This document shows positions 31,858 through 40,407 of a stretch of DNA of 50,075 nucleotides, in pieces. Positions within the stretch are counted from its first letter, which is position 1; each line of letters opens with the position of its first letter. The stretch covers positions 1-50,075 of the forward strand of contig NZ_QFZK01000024.1 of assembly GCF_003415675.1 (NCBI RefSeq), in the 5' to 3' direction. Made by a program: the position numbers and the translations under genes. A model generated the notes under the pieces. That model was not told the DNA's origin and made no database searches. It was given only the letters and a program-made list of their open reading frames with translations. Origin of the DNA: Rhodoferax lacus (GTDB lineage Bacteria > Pseudomonadota > Gammaproteobacteria > Burkholderiales > Burkholderiaceae_C).

Positions 31858-33932
31858 ACGCCCAGCTGAAAAGCCTGCAGCAGTGGTACGGCAGCAACGC
31901 CCACGTGGTCCAGGGCGCTGCCGCCCCCATGCTGGTGGTGGCCATCCTGGCCATGATGGTGCTGCCCCTGCCACCCATCCTGCTGGATGCGTTCTTCACC
32001 ATCAACATCGCCGTGGCCCTGATGGTGATGATGGTGGCCGCCTATATGGTCAAGCCGCTGGACTTTGCCGCCTTCCCCAGCGTGCTGCTGCTGACCACCC
32101 TGATGCGCCTGTCGCTCAACGTGGCCTCCACCCGGGTGGTGCTGCTCGAAGGCCATACCGGCGCCGGTGCGGCCGGTGCCGTGATCGAGGCCTTTGGCCA
32201 CTTCCTGATTGGCGGCAACTTTGCCGTGGGCCTGATCGTGTTTGCCATTCTGGTGGTGATCAACTTTGTGGTGGTGACCAAGGGCTCCGAGCGTATTGCC
32301 GAGGTGTCTGCCCGCTTCACCCTGGACGCCATGCCCGGCAAGCAGATGGCCGTAGACGCCGACCTGAACGCCGGCCTGATTGACGAGAAGGAAGCCAAGC
32401 GCCGCCGTGCCGAGGTGGGCGAAGAAGCCGACTTCTTCGGCTCCATGGACGGTGCCTCCAAGTTCGTGCGCGGTGACGCCGTGGCCGGCATCCTGATTCT
32501 GCTGATCAACATCTTTGGCGGTCTGACCATCGGTGTGCTGCAGCACGACCTGAGCGCCAGTGAAGCGGCCAACACCTACATCCTGCTGGCCGTGGGTGAC
32601 GCGCTGGTGGCACAGATTCCGGGCCTCTTGATCTCGGTGGCTGCGGCCATGGTGGTCTCGCGCGTGGGCAAGGACACCGATATCGGCAAGCAGATCGTGG
32701 GCCAGATGTTTGCCTCGCCACGGGTGCTGGCCATCACCGCCACCATCATGTTCGTGCTGGGCATCATCCCCGGCATGCCGCACTTTGTGTTCCTGGCCAT
32801 TGCCGCGGTGCTGTTCTACGGCGCCTGGGCCCTGGCCAACCGCCCGGTGGTTACCGAGGCCGAGGTGGTGGCACCTGTGGCCACCAATGACGGTGAAGCC
32901 TCCTGGGACGATCTACAGCCCGTGGACCAGCTCGGCCTGGAGCTGGGCTACCGCCTGATTGCGCTGGTCGACAAAACGCGCCAGGGCGACCTGCTCAACC
33001 GCATCAAGGGCGTGCGCCGCAAGTTTGCACAAGAGGTGGGCTTTCTGCCGCCCCCCGTGCATGTGCGCGACAACCTGGAGCTCAAGCCCAGTGCCTACCG
33101 CATCACCCTGCGCGGCGTCATCGTCGGCGAGGGCGAGGCCTTCCCGCAAAGCTTCCTGGCCATCAACCCGGGCGGCATCACCACACCGCTGATTGGCACG
33201 GCCACCACCGATCCGGCGTTTGGCCTGCCGGCCCACTGGATCGACGCCGGGCAAAAGGAAGCAGCGCAAATGGCCGGGTTTACCGTGGTTGATTCGGAGA
33301 CTGTGATGGCCACCCATTTGTCACACTTGATGCAAGTTCAAGCCTCCAAATTGCTCAGCCGTACAGAGACCCAACAACTCGTGGAACACGTCGCCAAACT
33401 GGCCCCCAAACTGATCGAAGAGGTCGTGCCCAAAATGGTCTCGATTGCCGTCTTCCAGAAAGTCCTGCAGCTGCTGCTCGACGAGTCGGTGCACATCCGC
33501 GATATCCGCACCATCATCGAGTCGATTGCCGAAAACGCCACCTCCACCACCGATCCTGTCGAGCTGGCCAAGCGCGTACGCGTGGCGCTGTCGCCCGCCA
33601 TCGTGCAGCAGATCTATGGCCCCACCCGCGAGCTCAATGTGATTGCCATCGACCCCGGTCTGGAGCGCCTGCTGGTGCAGGCCCTGGGCAACACGGCCGG
33701 CCCGGCCCTGGACCCCGGCGTGGCCGACATGCTCTCCAAGACCGCTGCCGAGACTGCCATGCGCCAGGAAGAGATTGGTCTGCCTGCCTGCCTGCTGGTG
33801 CCGGACCAGATCCGCGGCTCGATTGCCCGGCTGCTGCGCCGCGTGGCACCCCGTCTGCAGGTGCTGGCACACAGCGAAATACCCGAAACCCACACGATCC
33901 GCATTGGTCCGATTCTTAGAGGTGCAACATGA
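31854..33932 (+). CDS. flhA: Flagellar export gate protein FlhA
   Basis: FlhA is the large export-gate protein, with about eight membrane segments in the first 330 residues and a cytoplasmic domain that docks chaperones and substrates. The 692-residue protein carries the family signature region around RFTLDAMPGKQMAVDADL and the following charged loop. The length is normal. It overlaps flhB and flhF by four nt each, forming a tightly coupled set. Confidence 0.97.
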   Translation: MNAQLKSLQQWYGSNAHVVQGAAAPMLVVAILAMMVLPLPPILLDAFFTINIAVALMVMMVAAYMVKPLDFAAFPSVLLLTTLMRLSLNVASTRVVLLEGHTGAGAAGAVIEAFGHFLIGGNFAVGLIVFAILVVINFVVVTKGSERIAEVSARFTLDAMPGKQMAVDADLNAGLIDEKEAKRRRAEVGEEADFFGSMDGASKFVRGDAVAGILILLINIFGGLTIGVLQHDLSASEAANTYILLAVGDALVAQIPGLLISVAAAMVVSRVGKDTDIGKQIVGQMFASPRVLAITATIMFVLGIIPGMPHFVFLAIAAVLFYGAWALANRPVVTEAEVVAPVATNDGEASWDDLQPVDQLGLELGYRLIALVDKTRQGDLLNRIKGVRRKFAQEVGFLPPPVHVRDNLELKPSAYRITLRGVIVGEGEAFPQSFLAINPGGITTPLIGTATTDPAFGLPAHWIDAGQKEAAQMAGFTVVDSETVMATHLSHLMQVQASKLLSRTETQQLVEHVAKLAPKLIEEVVPKMVSIAVFQKVLQLLLDESVHIRDIRTIIESIAENATSTTDPVELAKRVRVALSPAIVQQIYGPTRELNVIAIDPGLERLLVQALGNTAGPALDPGVADMLSKTAAETAMRQEEIGLPACLLVPDQIRGSIARLLRRVAPRLQVLAHSEIPETHTIRIGPILRGAT

Positions 33933-35422
33933 ACATCCAACGCTTTACCGGCGCAACCTCCCGTGAAGCCCTGGCCAAGGCCCGCATGGCCTTTGGCGAC
34001 GGCACACTGATTTTGTCCAACCGCCCCATTGAAAACGGCGTCGAGGTGGTGGCAACGGGCGAAGACAGCCTGGCCACCCTGGGCGAGGACAACAGCGCAT
34101 CGTTTGGCCAGTCGGGCCAGCGCAACGCCGGCTTTGGCCAGGAGCGCCAGACCGCGAGCCCGCAGCGCGCCGCAGAACCCAGCTTCAAGGAAGTGGCCAG
34201 CGCCGTGGAAGACGACGCTGCGCAACTGGCCATGAGCACCCTGTCCTTCCAGGACTATGTGCGTGAGCGCATGGCCCGCCGGCGCCAGGAAGAGGCTCCG
34301 GAGGGCAGCAAACTCATCCGCATCCCGCGTGACGACACGCCCGAGACCCGCCCGCAGGAGCCCCGTCCCTCCTCCTCCAGCAGCCCGGCGGCCCACAGCT
34401 TCCAGCCGGCCGCGCCCGAGCCCAAGCCCCTGGTGATCAAGGTCCGGCCCGAGCCCGAAGCCGCAGCCCCGCAGGCCTTGTCGCCCAGCATCAGCCGCGA
34501 GCTCAATGCCATGAAGGATCTGATTGAAGACCGCTTCAACACCCTGAACTGGCTGGGCCAGGCGCGCCAGAACCCGATCCAGGCCAACCTGATGCTCAAG
34601 CTGATCCGCGCGGGCTTCTCGCCCACGCTGTCGCGCACGATCCTGGAACGTCTGCCCGAAAACGCCGACGCCGCCCAGTCCATGCACTGGGTGCTGGATG
34701 TGCTGGAACGCAATCTGCACACCGATGCCCAGGGCCCGGCCCTGCACCAGGAAGGCGGCATCTTCGCCCTGGTGGGTGCCACTGGCGTTGGCAAGACCAC
34801 CACCGCGGCCAAGCTGGCCGGCCTGTGCGCACGCACCCATGGCCCCAGCAGCGTGGGCCTGATCACACTCGACTCCTACCGCGTGGGGGCCCAGGAACAG
34901 CTGCGCGCCTACGGCAAGATGCTGGGCATCGTGGCCCACCTGGCGCATGACCGCGCCGCCCTGCAAGACCTGCTGGGCCTCTTGTCCAACAAGAAAATGG
35001 TACTGATTGACACCACCGGCCTGGCCCCGCGCGACCCGCGCAAGCGCGAGATGATGGACCTGCTGGAAATACCCGGCGTGAAGCGTCTGCTGGTGCTCAA
35101 CGCTGGCGGCCATGGCGACACGCTGGAAGACACGGTGGCCAACTTCAAGCAGCCGGCCAACCAGCAGGTGATCTTTTCCAAGATTGATGAAGCCGTCAAG
35201 CTGGGCCCCGCCCTGGACGTGGCCATCCGCCACCAGTTGGTGCTGCGTGGCGTGACCACCGGCCAGCGCGTACCCGAAGACTGGGAAGCGGCCAATGCCA
35301 ACAAGCTGGTGCGCTCGTCCATGCGCTCGTCCGGCCATTCGGTGTACGACCCCAAGATCGCCGACCTGGGCTTTATCTTCAGCCACGCCAGCCAGTCCAC
35401 CGCCGGAATGCTCCATGCATGA
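33929..35422 (+). CDS. flhF: Flagellar biosynthesis GTPase FlhF
   Basis: FlhF is an SRP-type GTPase that fixes the site (pole) and number of flagella. The 497-residue protein has a disordered Pro/Ser-rich B domain (about 60-185), the helical N domain and the G domain with P-loop GATGVGKT (283-290), DSYRVGAQEQL and a LIDTTGL switch. Its presence suggests polar flagella. It overlaps flhA by four nt. The next gene, the FlhG-like partner, starts inside its last codons. Confidence 0.96.
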   Translation: MNIQRFTGATSREALAKARMAFGDGTLILSNRPIENGVEVVATGEDSLATLGEDNSASFGQSGQRNAGFGQERQTASPQRAAEPSFKEVASAVEDDAAQLAMSTLSFQDYVRERMARRRQEEAPEGSKLIRIPRDDTPETRPQEPRPSSSSSPAAHSFQPAAPEPKPLVIKVRPEPEAAAPQALSPSISRELNAMKDLIEDRFNTLNWLGQARQNPIQANLMLKLIRAGFSPTLSRTILERLPENADAAQSMHWVLDVLERNLHTDAQGPALHQEGGIFALVGATGVGKTTTAAKLAGLCARTHGPSSVGLITLDSYRVGAQEQLRAYGKMLGIVAHLAHDRAALQDLLGLLSNKKMVLIDTTGLAPRDPRKREMMDLLEIPGVKRLLVLNAGGHGDTLEDTVANFKQPANQQVIFSKIDEAVKLGPALDVAIRHQLVLRGVTTGQRVPEDWEAANANKLVRSSMRSSGHSVYDPKIADLGFIFSHASQSTAGMLHA

Positions 35423-36230
35423 TGTACCCCTGAACCAGGCTGTCGGGCTGCTGGGCCTGGCCGCACCCCTGGCCCCCCAGCTGCTGGCCGTGGTGTCGCA
35501 TGGCGACGCGCGCACCGAACAGCCCCTGCTCTGGCAACTGAGCAGCGCCCTGAGCGAACTCGGCTACAGCGTGACGGTGCTCGATGCCACCATGTCCGAG
35601 ACCGTCAACAACCCCGGTCTGCAGCAGCTGCTGGACTACCAGTTTGGCCACAGCGCCCTGGAGGACGATGGGCCGGCCTGGAACGTGCTGCCTGCCGCCA
35701 TGGGCCTGCAATCGCTGTGCGCGCCGGGCGCCAAGCCCGCCCACAGCCTGCAGCGCCTGGGTCAGGCCTTGCAGAGCAGCGGCGTACTGGTGCTCTATGC
35801 CGGCTCGGACGTACTGATCCGCCTGCTGGGTGGCTCGACCGTGCGGCCGCTGCTGAGCGTATCGGGTGAAAAAAGCTCGCTGCTGACCAGCTACCTGGCC
35901 TTGAAACGCCTGTTGCGCAAAGGGCGCCTGGAGCCCACCATCCTGAATATGATGCAAGATGCCGCGCAAGGTACCGGAGCCGCTGGAGTGGCCCATGCCC
36001 TGCGCGAATGTGCCCGGAATTTTCTGGCGTACGATGTCCGTCCTGTACGTATTGATCCTTTGCAGCCCGAAGCACACATTGAAGCCGACATGCGCCGCCT
36101 GGTCACCCGGCTGCTGGAGCATGCGATGCCATTGCCATGCGGCACGGCGCAAGAGGATGCAGGATTTGAACAATCGGCCGAACGGCCGCGTGAACGGGTA
36201 AGGTTTGGGGAAATGAGCAGGAGCCATTGA
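35415..36230 (+). CDS. FlhG/FleN (MinD-like) protein lacking the P-loop
   Basis: The position between flhF and fliA is that of flhG (fleN, ylxH), a MinD-type ATPase limiting flagellar number. The 271-residue protein follows the FlhG layout: a beta strand, loop and helix (LAVVSHGDARTEQPLLWQL) and then YSVTVLDAT. However, the expected Walker A GKGGVGKT is replaced by HGDARTEQ, and no clear Walker B DTAAG is visible. It therefore seems to be a degenerate, probably non-hydrolysing homologue. I start at the ATG at 35415, eight nt inside flhF; a reading 40 codons longer overlaps flhF. Confidence 0.75.
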   Translation: MHDVPLNQAVGLLGLAAPLAPQLLAVVSHGDARTEQPLLWQLSSALSELGYSVTVLDATMSETVNNPGLQQLLDYQFGHSALEDDGPAWNVLPAAMGLQSLCAPGAKPAHSLQRLGQALQSSGVLVLYAGSDVLIRLLGGSTVRPLLSVSGEKSSLLTSYLALKRLLRKGRLEPTILNMMQDAAQGTGAAGVAHALRECARNFLAYDVRPVRIDPLQPEAHIEADMRRLVTRLLEHAMPLPCGTAQEDAGFEQSAERPRERVRFGEMSRSH

Positions 36231-36946
36231 TGTACACGGCCAAAGGTCAACTCGACCGCAACGCGCTGATCAAGCAATACCAGCCCTTGGTGCGCCGTCT
36301 GGCGCACCACATGATGGCCAAATTGCCACCCAGCGTGGAAGTGGATGACCTGATACAGGTCGGCCTGATCGGCTTGGCCGACGCCCTCACCCGGTTTGAG
36401 TCCTCGCAGGGCGTGCAGTTCGAAACCTTTGCCACCCAGCGCATACGCGGCGCCATGCTCGACGAGCTGCGCGAGAACGACTGGATGTCGCGCGGCTCGC
36501 GCAAAAGCCAGAAAGACATCGAGACCGCCATGCGCCGTGTGGAGCACAAGCTGGGCCGCACGCCGCTGGAGTCCGAGATTGCATCCGAACTGGGCATGAG
36601 CCTGACCGACTACCAAAGCCTGCTGGGCAAGGTGCGTGGCACGCAGCTGGTCTACCTGGAAGACATGTCAGGCCGCAACGAAGACGACGACTCCTACCTG
36701 GACCGCCATGTGGCCGACAGCGAGGCCGACCCGCTCAACGTGCTGCGCGACCACAAACTGCGCGAAGCCCTGGTGGCTGCCATCAAGCTGCTGCCCGAGC
36801 GCGAGCAGTACATCATGAGCATGTACTACGAGCAGGACATGAACCTCAAGGAAATCGCTGCCGTGCTGGATGTGACCGAGTCCCGCATCTGCCAGCTGCA
36901 CAGCCAGTCGATTGCGCGCCTGCGGGCCAAAATGCGATCACATTAA
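36230..36946 (+). CDS. fliA: RNA polymerase sigma-28 factor FliA
   Basis: FliA directs transcription of late flagellar and chemotaxis genes. The 238-residue protein has region 2 (PLVRRLAHHMMAKLPPSVEVDDLIQVGLIGL then FETFATQRIRGAMLDELR), region 3 and region 4 (LLPEREQYIMSMYYEQDMNLKEIAAVLDVTESRICQLHSQ region). E. coli FliA has 239 residues. The ATG at 36230 shares one base with the flhG-like stop; GCAGGAG lies before it. A TTG one codon earlier is unlikely. The repeat copy 3 begins two nt after its stop. Confidence 0.97.
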   Translation: MYTAKGQLDRNALIKQYQPLVRRLAHHMMAKLPPSVEVDDLIQVGLIGLADALTRFESSQGVQFETFATQRIRGAMLDELRENDWMSRGSRKSQKDIETAMRRVEHKLGRTPLESEIASELGMSLTDYQSLLGKVRGTQLVYLEDMSGRNEDDDSYLDRHVADSEADPLNVLRDHKLREALVAAIKLLPEREQYIMSMYYEQDMNLKEIAAVLDVTESRICQLHSQSIARLRAKMRSH

Positions 36947-36947
36947 G

Positions 36948-37028
36948 CCCCCACGGTCGCCCACTTCGTGTGGCTTCCTGCCCCCCAAGGGGGCCGCGAT
37001 TCGCCTTGGGGCGGCCCGGCGGCGAATC
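36948..37028 (+). repeat. Structured intergenic repeat, copy 3
   Basis: This unit has the same plan as copies 1 and 2, with about 81 nt. It has CCCCCACGG, then CACG/CGTG, GCCCCCC-aa-GGGGGC, and a final 8-bp stem GATTCGCC (36998-37005) with GGCGAATC (37021-37028) around the same 15-nt loop TTGGGGCGGCCCGGC. The stem sequence differs from the other copies on both sides. It fills the gap between convergent fliA and flgN. Confidence 0.9.
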
Positions 37029-37066
37029 CTTGCTCGCCAAGTTGCACCTTTGTTTTATCGGCCTCT

Positions 37067-37444
37067 TCAGGCCGCCAGCACGTTGAAGGCGCCGCTTTGC
37101 CGCGCCACCGATCCATACACCGATGTACCGCCCGAATACGTGGACTTGGCCGCTGTGGGCACCACCACCTTGAGCGCTTGCAGGTTCATGGCGGCCTGGC
37201 GTGACAGGTTGTCGCGCAGCATCTGCAGGCCTTTGGCCATGGCCAGCACGCGCCGGTGCAGCTCAGCCTGGTTGGCCTGCACCTTGTTTTGGGGGGGCAG
37301 CAAACGGGCCAGCTCCACACTCAGGATTTGCAACAGGGCTGCGGCGGCCTGCAGGTGGGCTGCGTCACCGGCCGCCAGAAATGCCGCGACCTGGTTGAAC
37401 TGACGTTCGACCAGGTCGAGTTGTTGGATTGCGGGGTTTTGCAT
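37067..37444 (-). CDS. flgN: Flagellar chaperone FlgN
   Basis: FlgN is the export chaperone for the hook-filament junction proteins FlgK and FlgL. The 125-residue, helical protein is a little shorter than the usual 140. It has the helical hairpin with NQAELHRRVLAMAKGLQML and a C-terminal AKSTYSGGTSVYG-like end seen in FlgN proteins. AGGGAG precedes the ATG. It is co-transcribed with flgM, 48 nt after it. Confidence 0.88.
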   Translation of the reverse strand: MQNPAIQQLDLVERQFNQVAAFLAAGDAAHLQAAAALLQILSVELARLLPPQNKVQANQAELHRRVLAMAKGLQMLRDNLSRQAAMNLQALKVVVPTAAKSTYSGGTSVYGSVARQSGAFNVLAA

Positions 37445-37492
37445 CTCAGACTCCCTTTGCCAGCGTTATGGCACGGGTTGAGGCCCCCCGGC

Positions 37493-37804
37493 TTAGGCTT
37501 GTTTGGGTGCGGCGGCCAGCATTTCCTTGGCATTGGAGAGCAGCTTGTCGGCAATCGCCTCCGCGTTGGGTGAAAAGCTGCCGTTGGCAATGGCGGCCTT
37601 CATGGTGGCGACCTTTTTGGCATCCACCTCGGAAAGCTGGTCCTTGCCCAGGGCGCGTGCGGTACTGGTGATGACCACCGCCACCCCGGCATTGGAGGCT
37701 GCGGACGTGGCTGTCTGCGCCGCCTCCGCAGGGGCTTTGGGGGTGTTCGTTGATGGCGTCTTTGACGCCAGCAGGTCGGGTGTGGTGTGGCCGGATACTT
37801 TCAT
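37493..37804 (-). CDS. flgM: Anti-sigma-28 factor FlgM
   Basis: FlgM binds FliA and is exported once the hook is finished, releasing late gene expression. The 103-residue protein has a disordered, Ala/Thr-rich N-terminal half and the conserved helical C-terminal half (about 60-100: LSEVDAKKVATMKAAIANGSF, NAEAIADKLL). I start it at the ATG at 37804, seven nt after a GGAG, rather than at the TTG four codons earlier. It is preceded by a near-perfect sigma-28 promoter, so it is feedback-controlled by FliA. Confidence 0.94.
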   Translation of the reverse strand: MKVSGHTTPDLLASKTPSTNTPKAPAEAAQTATSAASNAGVAVVITSTARALGKDQLSEVDAKKVATMKAAIANGSFSPNAEAIADKLLSNAKEMLAAAPKQA

Positions 37805-37846
37805 TGCGTGCTCCAAAACTACGATACGCGTAGCCTCGTATGGTGG

Positions 37847-37873
37847 TTATCGGCTCGAATCTAACGGACTTTA
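37847..37873 (-). promoter_or_regulatory. Sigma-28 promoter of flgM-flgN
   Basis: On the minus strand TAAA (37870-37873), a 15-nt spacer and GCCGATAA (37847-37854) match the sigma-28 consensus at all positions of both boxes. It lies 43 nt before the flgM ATG and just after the flgA stop. It is the clearest FliA site in the window. Confidence 0.93.
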
Positions 37874-37897
37874 GGAAAAATTGCATGGTCCCGGCCC

Positions 37898-38653
37898 TCA
37901 CAGGTCAATTTTCACCGTACGTGCGTCCAGCACTGTGCCGCTGGTGATGCGCCCGTTGTCCATGCGCACGCGGGTCGACTGGCCCACCACCCCGGCAGCC
38001 AGGGCCTGGGCATCGCTGGTGACCTGGAATCCCGGGCCCTCAGCCACCACCCGCACCTGGGTCCCGGCCTGAAACACCTGGGTGGGCCGCACCACACCCT
38101 GGCGCAGCACCTGCCCGCTGCTGAGGGTGCGTGAGGCGGTCTGGCCCAGCCACAAGGCCGGGTCCTGCAGCACCGGGCTGGTTTCTTCGGCCCAATCCAC
38201 TTCCACTGAAGCCACATCGTTCTGGGTCACCGGGTTGCCGGCCATGATCTGGCCGCGCACCACCCAGGCATTGCCATAGGCCTTCACCTGCACCGGCACC
38301 GACACATTCCAGCGGGCCATGCCATCCACACAGCGCAGGCCCACGCGGCTGTGGCCCCACAGGCGGGCACCGGGCGGCAAATAGGCTTCCACATTGCCGC
38401 AGGGTGCGAGCTTCAGGCGGCTGTCCAGCGCACCCACCGACACTTCCATGCGCAAGCGCACCGCCGGGTCGGGCTGCGACTGGGCCACCACACCGCGCGC
38501 CCACTTCAGGGCCATGGCGGGGTAATCGGGCTCCGGCATCTGGGTCTGTGCCCGGGCATCGCGCAGCATCAGCATCCAGGCCACCACGCACAACAGCACG
38601 GCCAGCCTGGGCCAGCTGCGCCGGGCAGGGCTCACAAATAGGTAATGACGCAT
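37898..38653 (-). CDS. flgA: Flagellar P-ring chaperone FlgA
   Basis: FlgA is a periplasmic protein that helps FlgI form the P ring. The 251-residue protein has a signal peptide (about 1-35, cleavage after ARA). The C-terminal SAF-like region holds VRGQIMAGNPVTQNDV and then SSGQVLRQGVV. I start it at the ATG at 38653, with AGGAG upstream, rather than at the longer reading. It is divergent from flgB, as in many beta- and gammaproteobacteria. Confidence 0.94.
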   Translation of the reverse strand: MRHYLFVSPARRSWPRLAVLLCVVAWMLMLRDARAQTQMPEPDYPAMALKWARGVVAQSQPDPAVRLRMEVSVGALDSRLKLAPCGNVEAYLPPGARLWGHSRVGLRCVDGMARWNVSVPVQVKAYGNAWVVRGQIMAGNPVTQNDVASVEVDWAEETSPVLQDPALWLGQTASRTLSSGQVLRQGVVRPTQVFQAGTQVRVVAEGPGFQVTSDAQALAAGVVGQSTRVRMDNGRITSGTVLDARTVKIDL

Positions 38654-38841
38654 AACGGGACTCCTGTGTGCGGGGGACATGCGGGCAACTATAGGCAAGC
38701 CCCCCACAGACTAAGACCCCAAATACAGGCCAAAACCCCCGCTATTCCCGGGCTCAAAAATTAAAGCTTTTCCCATAATTGCCTCACGTCGCAAGCCACA
38801 GGCTCCCCCTGCAGCTTGTCTTTCCCCCAACGAGGACCGCC

Positions 38842-39288
38842 ATGTTTGCCAATTTGACCAGTGGACTGGACTTTCAAGCCAAGGCTCTGGTGATCCGGGC
38901 CGAGCGCCAGCGGGTCATCGCCAGCAACATTGCCAACGCCGACACACCCGGCTATGTGGGCCGCGACGTCAATTTCAAGGAAGCCATGAACGCTGCACTG
39001 GGCAGCAGCTCGGCCTCCACCCCGCTTTCCCTCAATGCCAGCAGCAGCACCACAGGAGCCAGCAATGCGCGACATATTCCCATGCAGAGCACGCTGGGCA
39101 GCCTCAAGCCCGACGGATCTCCTGCCCTGGCGTACACGCTACAAACCCAGCCCGCCATGGATGGCAACAGTGTCGACCTGGACCAGGAACGTGCCAGCTT
39201 CGTCAACAACGCCGTGCACTACGAAGCCACTCTTCGCTTTATTAACGGCACTTCCAAGACCATCTTGAGCGCCATTCAGGGCCAGTAG
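38842..39288 (+). CDS. flgB: Flagellar proximal rod protein FlgB
   Basis: FlgB is the first rod protein. The 148-residue product has the rod/hook N-terminal motif RVIASNIANADTPGYVGRDVNF (split in two overlapping motifs) and a C-terminal helix around FVNNAVHYEATLRFINGT. The start is the ATG at 38842, with GAGGA upstream. It heads the flgBCDEFGHIJKL operon, and the 188-nt gap to flgA should carry divergent class II promoters, which I could not define. Confidence 0.96.
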   Translation: MFANLTSGLDFQAKALVIRAERQRVIASNIANADTPGYVGRDVNFKEAMNAALGSSSASTPLSLNASSSTTGASNARHIPMQSTLGSLKPDGSPALAYTLQTQPAMDGNSVDLDQERASFVNNAVHYEATLRFINGTSKTILSAIQGQ

Positions 39289-39315
39289 GTCTGAGACATA
39301 CCGCAGGAGCCCACC

Positions 39316-39720
39316 ATGTCCATGTTTTCCATCTTCAATGTGTCCGGCAGCGCCGTCAGCTCGCAGGCCCAGCGCCTCAATGTGGTGGCCAGCAACCTGG
39401 CCAATGCAGACGCCGTGGCTGGCCCGGACGGCAAGGGCTACAAGGCGCGCCAGGTGGTGTTCGAGACCGTGCCCATGGGCTCGCAGGACGCCACCGGCGT
39501 GCGGGTGAGCCGCGTGCAGGAAAGCCAGGAGCCGCTCAAGCGCACCTACAACCCCACACACCCTTCGGCCGATACCGACGGCTATGTGACCCAGTCGAAC
39601 GTGAACCCGGTGGAAGAGATGGTCAACATGATCTCTGCCTCGCGCTCCTACCAGAACAACGTCGAGGTGATGAACACCGCCAAGACCTTGCTGCTCAAAA
39701 CCCTGCAAATGGGCCAATAA
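39316..39720 (+). CDS. flgC: Flagellar proximal rod protein FlgC
   Basis: FlgC is a rod component. The 134-residue protein has the conserved SSQAQRLNVVASNLANAD start region and the C-terminal hallmark SNVNPVEEMVNMISASRSYQNNVEV. The length is normal for FlgC (about 134). A CAGGAG ribosome site precedes the ATG. It lies 27 nt after flgB and 17 nt before flgD. Confidence 0.97.
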   Translation: MSMFSIFNVSGSAVSSQAQRLNVVASNLANADAVAGPDGKGYKARQVVFETVPMGSQDATGVRVSRVQESQEPLKRTYNPTHPSADTDGYVTQSNVNPVEEMVNMISASRSYQNNVEVMNTAKTLLLKTLQMGQ

Positions 39721-39737
39721 GTCCTTAAGGAAATCCT

Positions 39738-40388
39738 ATGGTCGCCGCCGTCACCTCCTCCTCTTCTGCCTCATCCAGCACCGCCCTGAGCAGTGCCAGC
39801 ACCAGCGCGCAGGCGCAGACAGACCGCTTCCTGAAACTGCTGGTGGCCCAGCTGAGCAACCAGGACCCCATGAACCCCATGGACAACGCGCAGATGACCA
39901 GCCAGATTGCGCAGATCAACACGGTCTCGGGCATCCAGCAGCTCAACGACACCATCAAGTCCATGTCGGCCCAGTACACCTCCATGCAGGTCATGCAGGG
40001 TGCGGCCATGATTGGCCACCAGGTGGTGGCCGACGGCAATACCATGAGCGTGAACGCCGGCGCGGGCACCGCCGCAGTGAGCCTGGACACCGACGCCACC
40101 AACGTGCAGGTGCAGGTGATCACCCCGGGCGGACAGGTGATTGACCAGTTTGACATGGGCGCCCTGGCCGCAGGCACCCACAACATCAACTGGGACGCCT
40201 CCAAATACACCGGCTCGGGTGCGCCCACTTTCACGGTCACGGCCAAGCAGGGCAGTGCCAGCGTCACCGCCACACCGCTGGTGCGCGACACGATTGCCTC
40301 GGTCGGCACCGACTCCAGCGGCGCGATGAACCTGGCGCTCAAGGGCGGCACCAGCATCAAGTACGACGCCATCAAATCCATCCTCTAA
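39738..40388 (+). CDS. flgD: Flagellar hook-capping protein FlgD
   Basis: FlgD is the scaffold that caps the growing hook and is lost later. The 216-residue protein opens with a Ser/Ala-rich stretch, then RFLKLLVAQLSNQDPMNPMDNAQMTSQIAQINTV (a family signature split across 33-65). A central FlgD Tudor-like and Ig-like region with TPGGQVIDQF follows. It is 17 nt after flgC. Confidence 0.96.
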   Translation: MVAAVTSSSSASSSTALSSASTSAQAQTDRFLKLLVAQLSNQDPMNPMDNAQMTSQIAQINTVSGIQQLNDTIKSMSAQYTSMQVMQGAAMIGHQVVADGNTMSVNAGAGTAAVSLDTDATNVQVQVITPGGQVIDQFDMGALAAGTHNINWDASKYTGSGAPTFTVTAKQGSASVTATPLVRDTIASVGTDSSGAMNLALKGGTSIKYDAIKSIL

Positions 40389-40407
40389 CCACCACAAGGA
40401 ATCCACC

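Noticed and set aside
38774..38779. CATAAT as a -10 box for the flgB operon
   Set aside because: No acceptable -35 sequence at 15-19 nt. An FlhDC-activated promoter may lack one, but this cannot be judged from the sequence alone.
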